From positions 64,836,591-64,900,590 of the forward strand of contig OZ038380.1 of assembly GCA_964036045.1 (NCBI GenBank): a stretch of DNA of 64,000 bases, written 5' to 3'. The notes beneath the pieces were generated by a model. That model was given only the letters and a program-made list of their open reading frames with translations, made no database searches and was not told the origin of the DNA. This DNA is from Eutreptiella sp. 'Long Island Sound 2002'. Taxonomy: Eukaryota > Euglenozoa > Euglenophyceae > Eutreptiales > Eutreptiaceae. The first letter of the stretch is position 1, and each line of letters starts with the position of its first letter. Positions 21,224-33,188 of the stretch are shown piece after piece. The translations under genes and the position numbers were made by a program.

Positions 21224-23349
21224 ATGGACGCAAAGAAAGTTGACACCGACGTGAAGACAGTGCCTGAGGCACCAGCAATGCCAGCACCTGGTGAACCTGG
21301 ACCTGGACCTAGCGCTGTACCTTCGGAGCCCCTACATGGGCCAGTGGACGTGGCGGAGGATTCGTTGGAAGGACTTCAGTCAGCCTTCCGGGCCCTCTCA
21401 GTCGAGGAGGTGGACACTCAACCTGTGAAGAGAAAGAGAGAGAGGGAGAAGGATGCTGGAGACGAAGCAGACGAAGGAGTAGACCAAGGGCACGACCCGA
21501 TGAATGATCCTACCTTCGAAGGTGCACCAAGCGCTTCTGGCCTTCACGCATCAGCCTCTCCAATAACCACCACACCCCCAATTCCAGACCCAGCCGCTGC
21601 AACATCCACACCCATAACCAACCCGCCTATGGCTGAGGGCATAGGCTTTACTGGTATGCCTACCTACCCTGCGTATGGCATGGGCCCACCTACCACTGCG
21701 TTCCCTGGGCAACTACTGCCAGTGAGCCGGTGACCTCCAGTTCTGCGCCGTGATGGTATGCGGCTGACTATCACCATCTCCTACCCGCTACAGGAGCCTA
21801 TGTGGATGGTCCTGGGTATGCAACCTTGAGTGGGTTGAGGAGAGGACCTGAGTCTCTTGGAGGAAGAAGTAGAGGATCGGGGAGATCCTCCAACAGGTTT
21901 CTGACGCGGTCGGAGATCAACGAGGTGCTCCAAGGAGCCACCTCTAAAATTGTTGGCCACCTCACTCAAGAGATTCGTGAGAAACTGGAGCCCCTGATGA
22001 TACCGCCCCAAGCGTCACCTACCACGGTGGAAGTGTCACCCCATCGAGTACAGGCCAGCCACTTGGTGGCAGGGCTGACAAACACCCTGGGGAGCCTGAG
22101 GAGCCGACCGATGCCGACGCCTGCAGCGATACCGAGAAGCCCTTTCGTACCAAGAACGGCCCAGCCGCCCTACAGCCACGTGACAAATTCTACGGGAGCC
22201 GAGCTGGACCGGCTGGGGCTGACAGCCTTGAGGGCAACGGTTGACGTGGAGCCCTGTGGCTCTAGTGATCTAGGCGGAGACCCCTCTGATGATGAGCCGC
22301 CATCTATGACTTCTGCTTCGCCCTCGGAGGACGACGACCCCGAGGACCCCGAGAACCCAAGTGGGAAGAAGAAGAAGAAGAACAGGAAGACCCGACGCCC
22401 TGAGGGACGCAGGTCTCAGGAGGCTAAGGCTATTGCCACCTCCAAAATCGTGGTGAACCTGCCTGAGTTCACAGGCAAGGACCTCAGCGAGTTCACTGAG
22501 AATTTTGGCCGGTTTCTCCGATTGACTGGCCAAACCCACGCTAGTGGACGGGTCAAGTGCGATCTGCTCCTGCAGTGCTGCAAGACCAAGTACCTGCAGA
22601 AGCAGGTCAGACAGATCGTGACTAACTCCGCCACCTTTGCCGATGTGTTGGTTGCCTTCGAGAGGCAGTACCCGACCTATGTGACCGACCTCTCCATCAG
22701 GCCCGAGATCCAGAACCTGCCTGTGCTGCCAAACAACCCCAAACCTGGCAGGGTATCCGAGCTGTTGGCTGACCTGGATCACTGGGCTGGACGATTGACG
22801 CCCGGTTCCTACAGCAGCGATGACCTGCTTTTCTGGTTGGTGGCTAAGCTCCCTCGAGAGCTGTCGGACGAGTGCCGTTCGATGGCAGAGCGCAAGGCTG
22901 GATCCCTCTGCTACGAGGATCTATGCGTGCTACTCCTGGAGCTGGCGCTGGAGAAAGAAAGCGACCAGCACCTGAACAACTACCGTCCTCGAGGAGGGGG
23001 CTCTGGAATCCATGGCAAAGGGTACCAAGGATCCAGACCTGGGCAGGGGACTACCCCCAAACACGCCCACGCCCGTATCATGGAGAACGTCAAGGAGCTC
23101 TTCTGGTGTGATGCCAGAGACGAGCAGGGCCACCTGCAGCATGCCCCTGACTGCGAGCAGCGAGACTGCTTCGTAGTCCAGGGGAAGCAACAGGAGAAGA
23201 ACACCGGCGCCAAAGCGAAGCTGCCGGATCATTACAGGTGCACCATCACGTGTGCTTTTTGTGGGAAGAGGAAGCACTACAAGGATGAGTGCTACCACAA
23301 GCAGCGCCTATCGGCGAAGCTGAAGGGTGAAGATCCTGGCAAAGGCTGA
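21224..23349 (+). pseudogene. Element B gag
   Basis: Starts at ATG 21224 with a Pro/Ala-rich and acidic N-terminus. A one-base deletion near 21712 shifts the frame, and a CGA to TGA change follows near 21748, judged by the sister copy C. The frame from 21802 continues through a Lys-rich patch, a capsid-like region (LPEFTGKDLSEFTENFGRFL near 22455) and a CCHC zinc knuckle CAFCGKRKHYKDEC near 23252. It stops at TGA 23347-23349 where C has a sense codon. This is a decayed nucleocapsid/capsid gene. Confidence 0.8.
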
Positions 23350-25464
23350 GGCAAAGGTGGAGGCAAAGGCAAAGGCAACGATTCCGGCAAGGGCAAGTCG
23401 AAAGGACGTGGACAAGGGCAAGACAAGAGTCAAGGTGGACAAGGAGGAGGCGCTAACAGCCAGCCAGAAAAGGACAACAAGAAAACGGACAAGAAAGGAA
23501 GCAACCCCAACCCTAATCCAGGGGGGAACTCCGAGCCCTCTGGCGGGCAGTCTGGTCCTACCACACACTCGCAGACGCAGGCGCAGAAAGAACAAGGGGC
23601 CAAGCGGGAGCACGAAGGTGGTGATGACGACAATGCTAAGAAGAGAAGCCGTTTCATGAGGATGGCCCGCAAATTGCGGAACAAGGGGTTCGAGGTGACC
23701 TGTCCCGCGGAGTTTAGACAGGGACGCTCCGGTGGCACCCAAGACCTGGTGTTTTGGGTACGTATCGGACTAGGGGGACTTGAATACCTGGGGGTATTGG
23801 ATACTGGGGCCACCATATCTATAGCGGACAAGATATTTTTACCTTGTGGGAGCCTGCAGAACATAATGACCAGCGCGGCTATACGAATGGGGGATGGACA
23901 TGTGAGCACAGCTGCAGGGACTGTGAAGTGGAGGTACCTATGGGCTCCCGGACTATCGCCCATCGGTTCTATGTCATGGACACTGAGGCCTTCGACTTTG
24001 TATTGGAACTGACTTCTTCGTGCAGCACTCCCAGATACAATCCCTGACGCTGCAAGCGCCCTACCTCCTCTACGTGGACCACGGCAGTGGCAGAGAGTCT
24101 GTGCCACTGGAGCAGTCAGAATATACCTCGAGTTACCTTAGGCTATCGAAGGAGGAGCCCTGGAACATGATGGCGGCCTCCAAAACTGAGGACTATGAAC
24201 TATTGGGGGAAGTCCTAGACCAAGGTCTGAAGGAGTTAGGTTACTCTAGAGAAGACCTGAGTGTGGAGTTGTTCGCCAGCGACAAGCAGCATGTACTGGA
24301 CCTTTACTGCAGCAAGGGGAAGAGCTGCAGCTACAAATTTTACTGGTCCTCTTTCAGGATGGCCTACGGGAACCCCAGGTTCGGTGAACTGGGGAAGGTC
24401 CTGACCAAGGTGGCCTTGGAACGTTTCCGTATGGTCCTTTGCTCCCCCGATTGGGGGGCCCATGGGGGCAACGAGTACTGGCGAAACCCCCTTGACAGGC
24501 TGACTATCAGCTCTGTTCGGTTACCTGATGAGGCCATCTACGTGCCTCGGGGGCGTAAGACACCTATTGGGAAACGCAGATGGGGGAGTATGCTCAGCGT
24601 GGTGGACGAAGGTCTTACCTCAATCCCCTGGGAGGATCTGGACCCAACTCTGGTCCAGGATATACAATAAGAAAGCGATGGATTCGCCTTGGGTGACTTG
24701 AAGGATCGACTACGACCTCAAGATGCTATTGAAACTATATCCGGAGGAGATGAGTACGTCGTGACTGACACCAATGCCCCAAACACTCCCTGCCATGTAC
24801 CTGTTCCTGATGGAGTCTCTGAGTGTGGACTATCCGAGCTACCTAGCTCTCTCCACTCAGATGAGAAACTGAGCACGATGCCTTCTTCGTGCAGACCTGT
24901 GTGGAGGGAGTGGAAAACGCCGAGTACGTCGCCCCACTGAAACCCCTACTCTCCATGAGGGTGTGAGACCCCGTGGACGCAGAGCTTGACCCTCGATCCA
25001 GGCTAAGCGAGTATGTGGACTCCAAGAGGAAGTTGGTGGCGAAAGAGCCATGCTACGCTAAGCCTAACGGCAGCTCATGGCCACTGAAGCAAGGACGTAT
25101 GGGAGATCTATCCCAATTGATGGAGGACCTCGAACAGAAGATCACCACCTGGCAAAGGGAGGTAGATCTTAAGCTCATGAAGAGCGTGTGGGGCGCCCAT
25201 GTGAGGACCCCAGAGGAGGACGACCTCTCGGAGGAATGTGTATGTGAACCCCCTCGAGCGAGCCTATGTTGCCATCGTCCACCGGAGATGGTTGAACAAG
25301 ACCTTCTACATGCCTACCAAGGTTTGGAGGACACTACCAAGGGCGAAGAGTCGGTGGAGGATCACCTCCCGACGTCTATTACTCAGGGGGCAAGCAACTT
25401 ACACTCTGACGAGGACATGGAGGACAAGATCAAGCTATTGGACCCGCGGGTGCAGAAGCTTATA
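23350..25464 (+). pseudogene. Element B protease and pol linker, truncated by X
   Basis: Continues after the gag stop through a Gly/Lys-rich region. A retropepsin motif GVLDTGATISIAD lies near 23790, still with the catalytic DTG that copy C lacks. Frameshifts occur near 23935 and between 24020 and 24973, with a TAA at 24668-24670. The coding sequence ends at VQKLI (25464), where X is inserted. The missing RT resumes at 36633. Confidence 0.75.
25459..25464 (+). repeat. Target site duplication, left, of insertion X
   Basis: CTTATA, identical to 36627-36632. Joining across it restores the VQKLI-RTYLE sequence seen uninterrupted in copy C (near 30000). Confidence 0.85.
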
Positions 25465-25618
25465 GAAAAGTTTATAGTGTTTTCAGCACTGTGTTTTTGC
25501 TTCTCCTGCTGCTTGCTGTAGGTGTAGGGTTTCCTGCTGCTTGTTTTGGAAGATGAAAACCGTTGTTTTGCAGAAATAGAGTCAATCCAGGATAACCCAA
25601 GCCAGAAGTGTGCAAAGA
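25465..25618 (-). repeat. LTR 3' end fragment of X, minus orientation
   Basis: Reverse complement of the last 154 or so bases of the X-type LTR, matching 35841-35995. Confidence 0.85.
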
Positions 25619-25660
25619 GGAGAAGCAAAAACACAGTGCTGAAAACACTATAAACTTTTC
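25619..25660 (+). repeat. LTR 3' end fragment of C, plus orientation
   Basis: The last 42 bases of the LTR in plus orientation, directly before the primer-binding site. With 25465-25508 it forms an inverted repeat of about 43 bp. Confidence 0.85.
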
Positions 25661-25673
25661 TGGTAGCAAGAGG
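25661..25673 (+). promoter_or_regulatory. Primer-binding site of element C
   Basis: TGGTAGCAAGAGG, the B-type site with one inserted A. Confidence 0.65.
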
Positions 25674-25761
25674 CAGCCTGTCTCTGCGCACCGGCAGCAA
25701 CCCCGTGCCGTACATCCAGTGCGCCGAGTACGGGCAAATACAAGCTGAAGGGTGAGAGAAG

Positions 25762-26914
25762 ATGGATCCGAGAAAGGAGGACGCCAACTTGAAGACAGCG
25801 CCAGCGCCTGAGGCACCGGCAAGGCCAGCGCCGGGCGCTGTACCTTCGGCGGAGCCCTTACATGGGCCAGTGGATGCGGCTGAGGAGTCCCTGGATGAGC
25901 TTCAGACGGCCTTCGGGGCCCTGTCTGTCGAAGATGTGGTCTCTCAGCCTCAGCCTGTGAAGAGGAAGAGAGAGAACAAGAGCGAGAAGGATGCTGGAGA
26001 AGGAGCAGACGAAGGAGAGGAGCAAGGGCAAGACCTGGCGAATGTCCCTACCTTCGAAGGCGCACCAAGCGCTTCTGGCCTCCACGCATCACCCTCCCCT
26101 TTAACCACCACACTCCCAGCCGCTGCAACATCCACTTGCACAACCAACCCGCCTATGGCAGAGGGCACAGGCTTTACTGGCATGCCTCACTACCCCGCCT
26201 ATGGTATGGGCCCACCTACCACTGCGCTCCATGAGGCAACTACTGCCAGTGAGCCGGTGGCTTCCAGCTCTGCGCCGCGATGGTATGCGGCTGACTATCC
26301 CCATCCACTACACGCTACTGGAACCTATATGGATGTTTCTGGGTATGCTCCTGGGTATGCACTTGGGTATGCACCCTTGAGTGGGTTGAGGAGAGGACCA
26401 GAGTCTCTTGGAGGCAGGAGTAGAGGATCGGGGAGATCCTCCAACAGGTCCCTGACGCGGTTGGAGATCAATGAGGTGCTCCGAGTAGCCACTTCAAAAA
26501 TCGTGGGCGACCTCACGCAAGAGATCAGGGAGAAACTGGAGCCCCTGATGATTCCGCCCCATGCGTCACCTACTACGGTGGGAATGTCACTCCACCGAGT
26601 ACAGGCTAACCACCTGGCGTCAGGGTTGACAAATACCCTGGGGAGCCTGAGGAGCCGACCGATGCCGAATCCTGCAGCCATACCGAGAAGTCCATTCGTC
26701 CCGAGAACGGCCCAGCCGCCCTACAGCCACGTGACGAACTCGACGAGGGCCGAGCTGGACCGGCTGGGGCTGACAGCCTTGAGGGCTATGGTGGACGTAG
26801 AGCCTTATGGCTCTAGTGATCTTGGCGGAGACCCCTCCGATGATGAACCGCCGTCGATGGATTCTTCTTCGCCCTCAGATGACGATAACCCTGAGGACCC
26901 CGAGGACCGGAAGG

Positions 26915-26946
<32 letters not shown>

Positions 26947-28266
26947 ACCCGACGCCCTTAAGGACGCCGAACTCAGGAGGTGAAGGCTATTGCCACCTCC
27001 AAAATCGTGGTGAACCTGCCTGAGTTCACAGGCAAGGACCTCAGCAAGTTCGCTGAGAACTTTGGTCGGTTCCTACGATTGAGCGGCCAAACCCACGCTA
27101 GTGGGCGAGTGAAGTGCGATCTGCTCCTGCAGTGCTGCAAGAGCAAGTACCTGGAGAAGCAGGTCAGGTAGATCGTGACTAACTCCGCCACCTTTGCCGA
27201 TGTGTTGGTTGCCCTGGAGAGGCAGTACCCGACCTACGAAACCGACCTCTCCATCAGGGTCGAGATCCAGAACCTGCCCGTGCTGCCCAACAACCCCAAA
27301 CCTGGCAGGGTATCCGAGCTGTTGGCTGATCTGGATCACTGGGCTGGACGACTGGCGCCCGGTTCCTACAGCAGCGACGACCTGCTGTTCTGGTTGGTGG
27401 CCAAGCTCCCTCGAGAGCTATGGGACGAGTGCCGTTTGATGGCGGAGCGCAAGTCCAGATCCCTCCACTACAAGGATCTGTGCGTGCTACTCCTGGAGCT
27501 GGCGCTGGAGAAGGAGAGCGACCAGCACTTGAACAAGTACCGTCCTGGTGGTGGAGGTTCTGGAGGCAAAGGGTACCAAGGGTCCCGACCTGGGCAGGGG
27601 ACTACCCCCAAACACGCCCACGCCCGTACCATGGAGAACGTGAAGGAGCTATTCTGGTGTGATGCCAGAGACGAGCAGGGCCACCTGCAGCACGCCTCTG
27701 ACTGCGAGCAGCGAGACTGCTTCGTAGTTCAGGGGAAGCAGCAGGAAAAGGACACCGGCGCTAAAACGAAGCTGCCGGATCATTACCGGTGCACCATCAC
27801 GTGTGCATTCTGCGGTAAGCGGAAGCACTACGAGGATGAGTGCTACCATAAGCAACGCCTATCGGCGAAGCTTAAAGGGGAAGATCCTGGCAAAGCCTCA
27901 AGCAAAGGTGGAGGCAAAGGCAAAGGCAACGACTCCGGCAAGGGCAAGTCGAAAGGACGTGGTCAAGGTGGTCAAGACAAGGGTCAAGGTGGACGAAGAG
28001 GAGGCGCTAACCGCCAGCCCGACAACAAGAACAAGGACAAGAACGGAGGCAACCCCAACCCTAATCCAGGGGGGAACTCCGAGCCCTCTGGAGGGCAGTC
28101 TGGTCCTACCACACGCTCACAAACGCAGGCCCAGCAAGAACAAGGAGCCAAGCGTGAGCATGAAGGTGGTGATGAGGGCAACGCTAAGAAGAGGAGCCAT
28201 TTCATGAGGATGGCCCGCGAATTGCGGAACAAGGGGTTCGAGGTGACCTGTCCCGCGGAGTTCTGA
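25762..28266 (+). pseudogene. Element C gag
   Basis: Starts at ATG 25762, parallel to B gag without B's early frameshift. In-frame stops are TAA 26959-26961 (GAG in B), TAG 27169-27171 (CAG in B) and TGA 28264-28266 (AGA in B). It shows an acidic/Lys-rich middle with a Lys run near 26915, a capsid-like region from 27000, a CCHC knuckle CAFCGKRKHYEDEC near 27808, and a Gly/Lys/Arg-rich tail. The tandem parallels with B identify which changes are lesions. Confidence 0.82.
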
Positions 28267-31200
28267 CAGGGACGCTCTGGTGGCACCCAAGACCTGGTGT
28301 TTTGGGTACGTATCCGACTAGGGGGACGCGAATACCTGGGGGTATTGGGCGCCACCATATCTATAGTGGCCAAGAAAATTTTACCTTGTGGGAGCCTGAA
28401 GAACACCATGACCACCGCCGCTATACGCATGGGGGTTGGACATGTGGTGCACAGCTGCGGGGACTGTGAAGTGGAGGTACCTATGGGCTCCCGGACTATC
28501 GCCCATCGGTTCTATGTGATGGACACTGAGGCCTTCGACTTTGTACTGGGTACTGACTTCTTCGTACAGCACTCCCAGATACAATCCCTGACGCTGCAAG
28601 CGCCCTACCTCCTCTACGTGGACCACGGCAGTGGCAGAGAGTCTGTGCCACTGGAGCAGTCGGAACATACCTCGAGTTACCTGAGACTATCGAAGGAGGA
28701 GCCCTCGAACATGATGGCGGCCTCCAGAACTGAGGACTATCAACTATTGGGGGAAGTCCTAGACCAAGGTCTGGAGGAGTTGGGTTACTCTCGAGAAGAC
28801 CTAGGTGTGGAGCTGTTCGCCAGCGACAAGCAGCATGTACTGGACCTATACTGCAGCAAGGGGAAGAACTGCAGCTACAAATTTTACTGCCATCTTTCGG
28901 GATGGCCTACGGGAACCCCAGATTCAGCGAACTGGGGAAGGTGCTGACCAAGGTGGCCTTGGAATGTTCCCGTATGGTCCTGTGTTCTCCCGATTGGGGA
29001 GCCCATGGGGGCAACGAGTACTGGCGAAACTTCCTGGACAGGCTGACTATCAGCTCTGTTCGCTTGCTTGATGAGGCCATCTACGTGCCTCTGGGACGCA
29101 AGACGCCTATTGGGAAGCCCGGATGGGGGAGTATGCTCAGCGTGGTGGACGGAAGTCTTACCACCATCCCCTGGGAGGACCTGGACCCGAGTCTAGTCCA
29201 GGCTATACAACGAGAAAGCGATAGACTCGCCTTGGGTGACTTGAAGGATCGCCTATGACCTCAAGATGCTGTTGAGACTACACCCGGAGGAGATGAGTAC
29301 GTCGTGACTGACACCAACGCCCCCAACTCTCCCTGTCATGTACCTGTTCCTGATGGAGTCTCTGAGTGTGGACTATCTGAGCTACCTAGCTCTATCCACT
29401 CAGATGACGAAACTGAGCACGACGCCTTCTTCGCGCAGACCTGTGTGGAGGAAGTGGAGAACGCCGAGTACGTCGCCCCACTAAAACCCCTACTCTCCAA
29501 GAGGGTGGAAGACCCCGTGGATGAGGAGCTGGACCCTCGATCCAGGCTCAGGGAGTATGTGGATTCCAAGAGGAAGTTGGTGGCGAAAAAGCTATGCTAC
29601 GCAAAGCCTACCCGCAGCTCATGGCCACTGAAGCAAGGACGTATGGGAGACCTATCCCAATTGAAGGAGGACCTCGAACAGAAGATCACCACCTGGCAAG
29701 GGGAGGTAGATCTTAAGCTCATGAAAAGCGTGTGGGGCGCCCATGTGAGGACCCCAGAGGAGGACCACCTCTCGGAGGAATGTGTATGTGAACCCCCTCG
29801 AGCGTGCCTATGTTGCCATCGTCCATCGGGGATGGTTGAACAAGACTTTCGATATGCCTACCAAGGGCTGAAGGATACTACCACGGGTGAAGAGTCGGTG
29901 GAGGACCACCTCCCGACGTCTATTCAGGGGGCAAGCAACTTACACTCTGACGAGGACATGGGGGACAAGATCAAGGTATTGGACCCGCGGGTACAGAAGC
30001 TTATAAGGACCTATCTGGAGGTGTTCGGAGAACTACCCCCTCCAGCCTCATGTGAGAAGCTGGTACAGATGGACCTCAAGCTGAAACCCGAGTTCGTGGG
30101 TCACAAGATCCGGAGGAGACCCTATCCAGCTCCTAAAGAGCAGGCCGACGAGATCGAGCGACAGATACAAGAATGTATCGACGCTGGCCTAGTCCTGGAG
30201 TACAAGGACGGGGACTACCCCCTACACTGCAGCCCCTGTTTCCTGGTGGCTAAACCTGGGTCTACAGCCAAACGGCTGGTAGTGGACTACGGAGAGCTGA
30301 ACAAGAAGACGCTGAACCACTCAGGGTCCATTCCCAATATGGAGTCTACCCTGGAGAAGATAGCCTCCTGCCGCTACAAGACCAAGATGGACAAGCGAAG
30401 CAGATTCTGGCAAGTGGACCTGACGCCCAACGCACAGGAACTACTGGCCTTCATCACCCCTCAGGGGAGGGTGTTCAAGTGGAAGGTCATGCCGTTTGGC
30501 GTGGCTAACGCACCCGCTCTTTTCCAAGAGCTGATGAACAAGATCTTGTCCATCCTACGAAGGAGACCTAAGGTGCAGGAGCTCATATCCCGTCGTGCCC
30601 AGATGGAGGCTCACATCGACGATGTATGCCTCGGGACCAATACCCAGGAGGATCAGCTAATCCTCTTGGGTGAGTTCTTTGCGGTCTGCCAGGAGAACCA
30701 CACACGACTCAAGCTGGAGAAGTGTGAGTTCATGCAGAAGACCATGCAGTACCTGGGGTTTGACGTTGGCTATGGGTGGTGGACCCCAGCGGCCTCTAAG
30801 GCCAAACCCCTGATGGATGCCAAGGTACGACACGAAGACCCCAAGAAAGGACTTCATTATGTACGCAGTTTCATTGGGGCGTGCAACTTCTATCGCCGCC
30901 ACATCAAGAACTTCACCTATACCAGCGCCGTACTGACGGACTTGATCAAGAAGAGTACTACTTGGCGCTGGGGCCCACAAGAGCAACAAGCGTTTGACGA
31001 GCTCAAAGACAAGGTAGCCAACGCTAAGTGCTTGGGCGTGCCTAGGGCACAAGGGGAGATTATCCTGGTGACCGACGCCAGCAATGTGGGCGGTGGTGGA
31101 ACGTTGTTCCAATGGCAAGCACTAGAGAAGGAGGAGTTCGACTCGGCCATTTCCCAATGGGGGACAGAAGGTCTCAACCGAGATGGAACCCGGAAGCACA

Positions 31201-31745
31201 GCTACCCTGACGACAAGTGGGTCCTAGTACCTCTGGGCCACTGGAACTGGAAGTGGAACCAGGCCAGGGGGAACTACTCCACCTATGAGCAGGAATTACT
31301 CGCGGGTATGCTGGTGCTATCCTCACAAGCAAGACTGTTGGGGAGTAACCCTGTGGTCTGGCTATGCGACCAAGAACCGGTCCGCAGTTTCCAGAAGGGT
31401 CCCCCACCTGAGAAGGCCAAGCTACGGCGCTGGTGGACCTACCTCAGTCAACTACGGCTGACGGTACACCATATCCAGGGAGTGAAGAACGAGTGTGCCG
31501 ACTACATCAGCCGAATCAACTTCGACGCCCTGATTGGTGCCCGGTCTGAGGCGCTGGCTAAGGAGGCGTTCAGCCGTATGGACGTCCAGTTGGACCTCAA
31601 CATGACGATGATACGCCCCCTGGATGGACTCCAACAATCTGAGTACCTGAAGGAGTTCGGGGATATCTACAAGCGCCTGGAGAAACGCCTTGAACCCCTC
31701 CTGGTCAACCAAGACCAGTGGAAGAGGGACAAGAGCTACCTATGA
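28267..31745 (+). pseudogene. Element C protease, RT and RNase H
   Basis: The protease has a 6-base deletion removing Asp-Thr from the DTG triad (reads GVLGATISIV near 28340; B reads GVLDTGATISI). An indel near 28890 shifts the frame, and TGA 29256-29258 follows. From 29304 the frame is open for 813 codons. RT motifs: RRPYPAPKEQADEIERQI near 30115, FWQVDLTPNAQELLAF near 30405, MPFGVANAPALFQELM near 30490 and catalytic HIDDVCLGT near 30615. RNase H has LVTDASNVGGGGTLF near 31065. The ORF ends at TGA 31743-31745, where D has TGG. Confidence 0.85.
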
Positions 31746-33188
31746 CACGAGGACCGTATCGTGGTGCTTAGTGACCGAGTCCCAGCGCTGCTGAAGTGGA
31801 CCCATGAGTCCAGTGGTCATGTGGGTGCTGACCGCACCCTGAGGCTGTTCAAGCAGTGGTTCCACACTACGTGGACTGACGACCAACTGCGGAAAACCCT
31901 CCAGCCTATCGTGGACAAGTGCCCGTGCAGGTCCTGTAAACGGGGGGATATCAGGGACAGAGGTCTCTACTCGACCCTGCCCATCCCTCACTGTGCTAAC
32001 AGTGTTCTATACGTGGACTACACGGAGATGCCGAAGTTCGGGGGCTATGACTTCGCCCTCGTGGTAACCTGTGGGTTGACCAGGTTTACCAGGGTGTTCC
32101 CATGTACCAAGCACATTACCGGGGAGGAGACTATCAAGATACTCCTGGAGGAGTGGTTTTGTGTCTATGGGGCGCCCAAGGAGATCAACTCCGATGAGGA
32201 CGTACGAGTACGCTCAGATACTGGCTGGTACAAGAGGGTCCTGAGATCCCTGGATGTCCAGGTGTCTACGGGGATTCCCTACTCTCACACGAGCAACCCC
32301 CTATGTGAGCGACAGATCCCTGTCCTGAAGGAGAACGTACGGATATGGTGTAAGACTGAACGCACCAGGGACTGGGTGAGACTACTCCCCGTCATATCCT
32401 TGATGATTAACTCCCAAGAGAGTTCAGCTACGGGCTACTCGCCCCATGAGCTATTCCTAGGGCGCCCGGCATGGTTCCTACACGCCCCCTATCCAGAGGA
32501 CACCCATTCTTCTGTGGGTGAATGGGTCCAAGAGCAACAAGCGAAGGTGCACAAGGCCAAGGCTATGCTCCAGAGAGTGAGGGAGCGTCAGTGGAACAAG
32601 AAGAACAAGCACCGAGTACCGGCTTCCTACCAAGAGGGGGACTGGGTGCTGGTGCACCACAGTCGACTACCCGCCTGGCCAGGCTCTACCAGCAATGACC
32701 CATACTTCGGGCCGTACAAGATCCTATCAGTGGATGGACACCGTATCCCCATGCGGTGTTCTCCCCGTCTAGGGGGGACCCTGGTGTGCGCTGCTCAACA
32801 CCTGAAGCATTATCATGATCCTGAAGACCTCTGTGGGGAGGAGTGGGAGCTGAACGACGAGGAAATCGTCGCTCTGGACCTACAAGGGGCTGCCAGCCCT
32901 ATGGCAGTTGAAGGTGAGCTCCCCGACATGAACGCCGAGGAGATGGCTAAGGAGGGCTTCTACCTGGTGAAGTCTGTCCTACCCCACCGCTATCGCCAGG
33001 GTTGGCGCTTCCTCACCCTCTTGGAAGGGTTTGGAGTCGAAGAGGCCACCTGGGAGCCCTTCTCTGCATTTGTTCTACCTGAGGGACGCCTAAACTCAGT
33101 TCTGGTTGACTACTTGTCCCAGAACAACCTTGGTGAGTTGCTGAGGCTCGCTGAGACGCTTGCCTCCAAGACTAAAGCTAGGGACTGA
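31746..33188 (+). pseudogene. Element C integrase and chromodomain-like tail
   Basis: Same frame as the RT part. A zinc finger HESSGHVGAD...CPCRSC is at 31803-31940. The DDE core shows YVDYTEMP near 32010, INSDEDV near 32185 and NPLCERQI near 32295. A C-terminal module (about 32945-33110) with FYLVKSVLPHRYRQGWRFL and EEATWEPFSAF resembles a chromodomain. It ends at TGA 33186-33188. The integrase is open here, but the upstream lesions prevent expression of an intact polyprotein. Confidence 0.85.

Noticed and set aside
25465-25660. A 196-bp MITE with 43-bp terminal inverted repeats
   Set aside because: Both arms are LTR ends in opposite orientation belonging to insertion X, and the primer-binding site follows directly.
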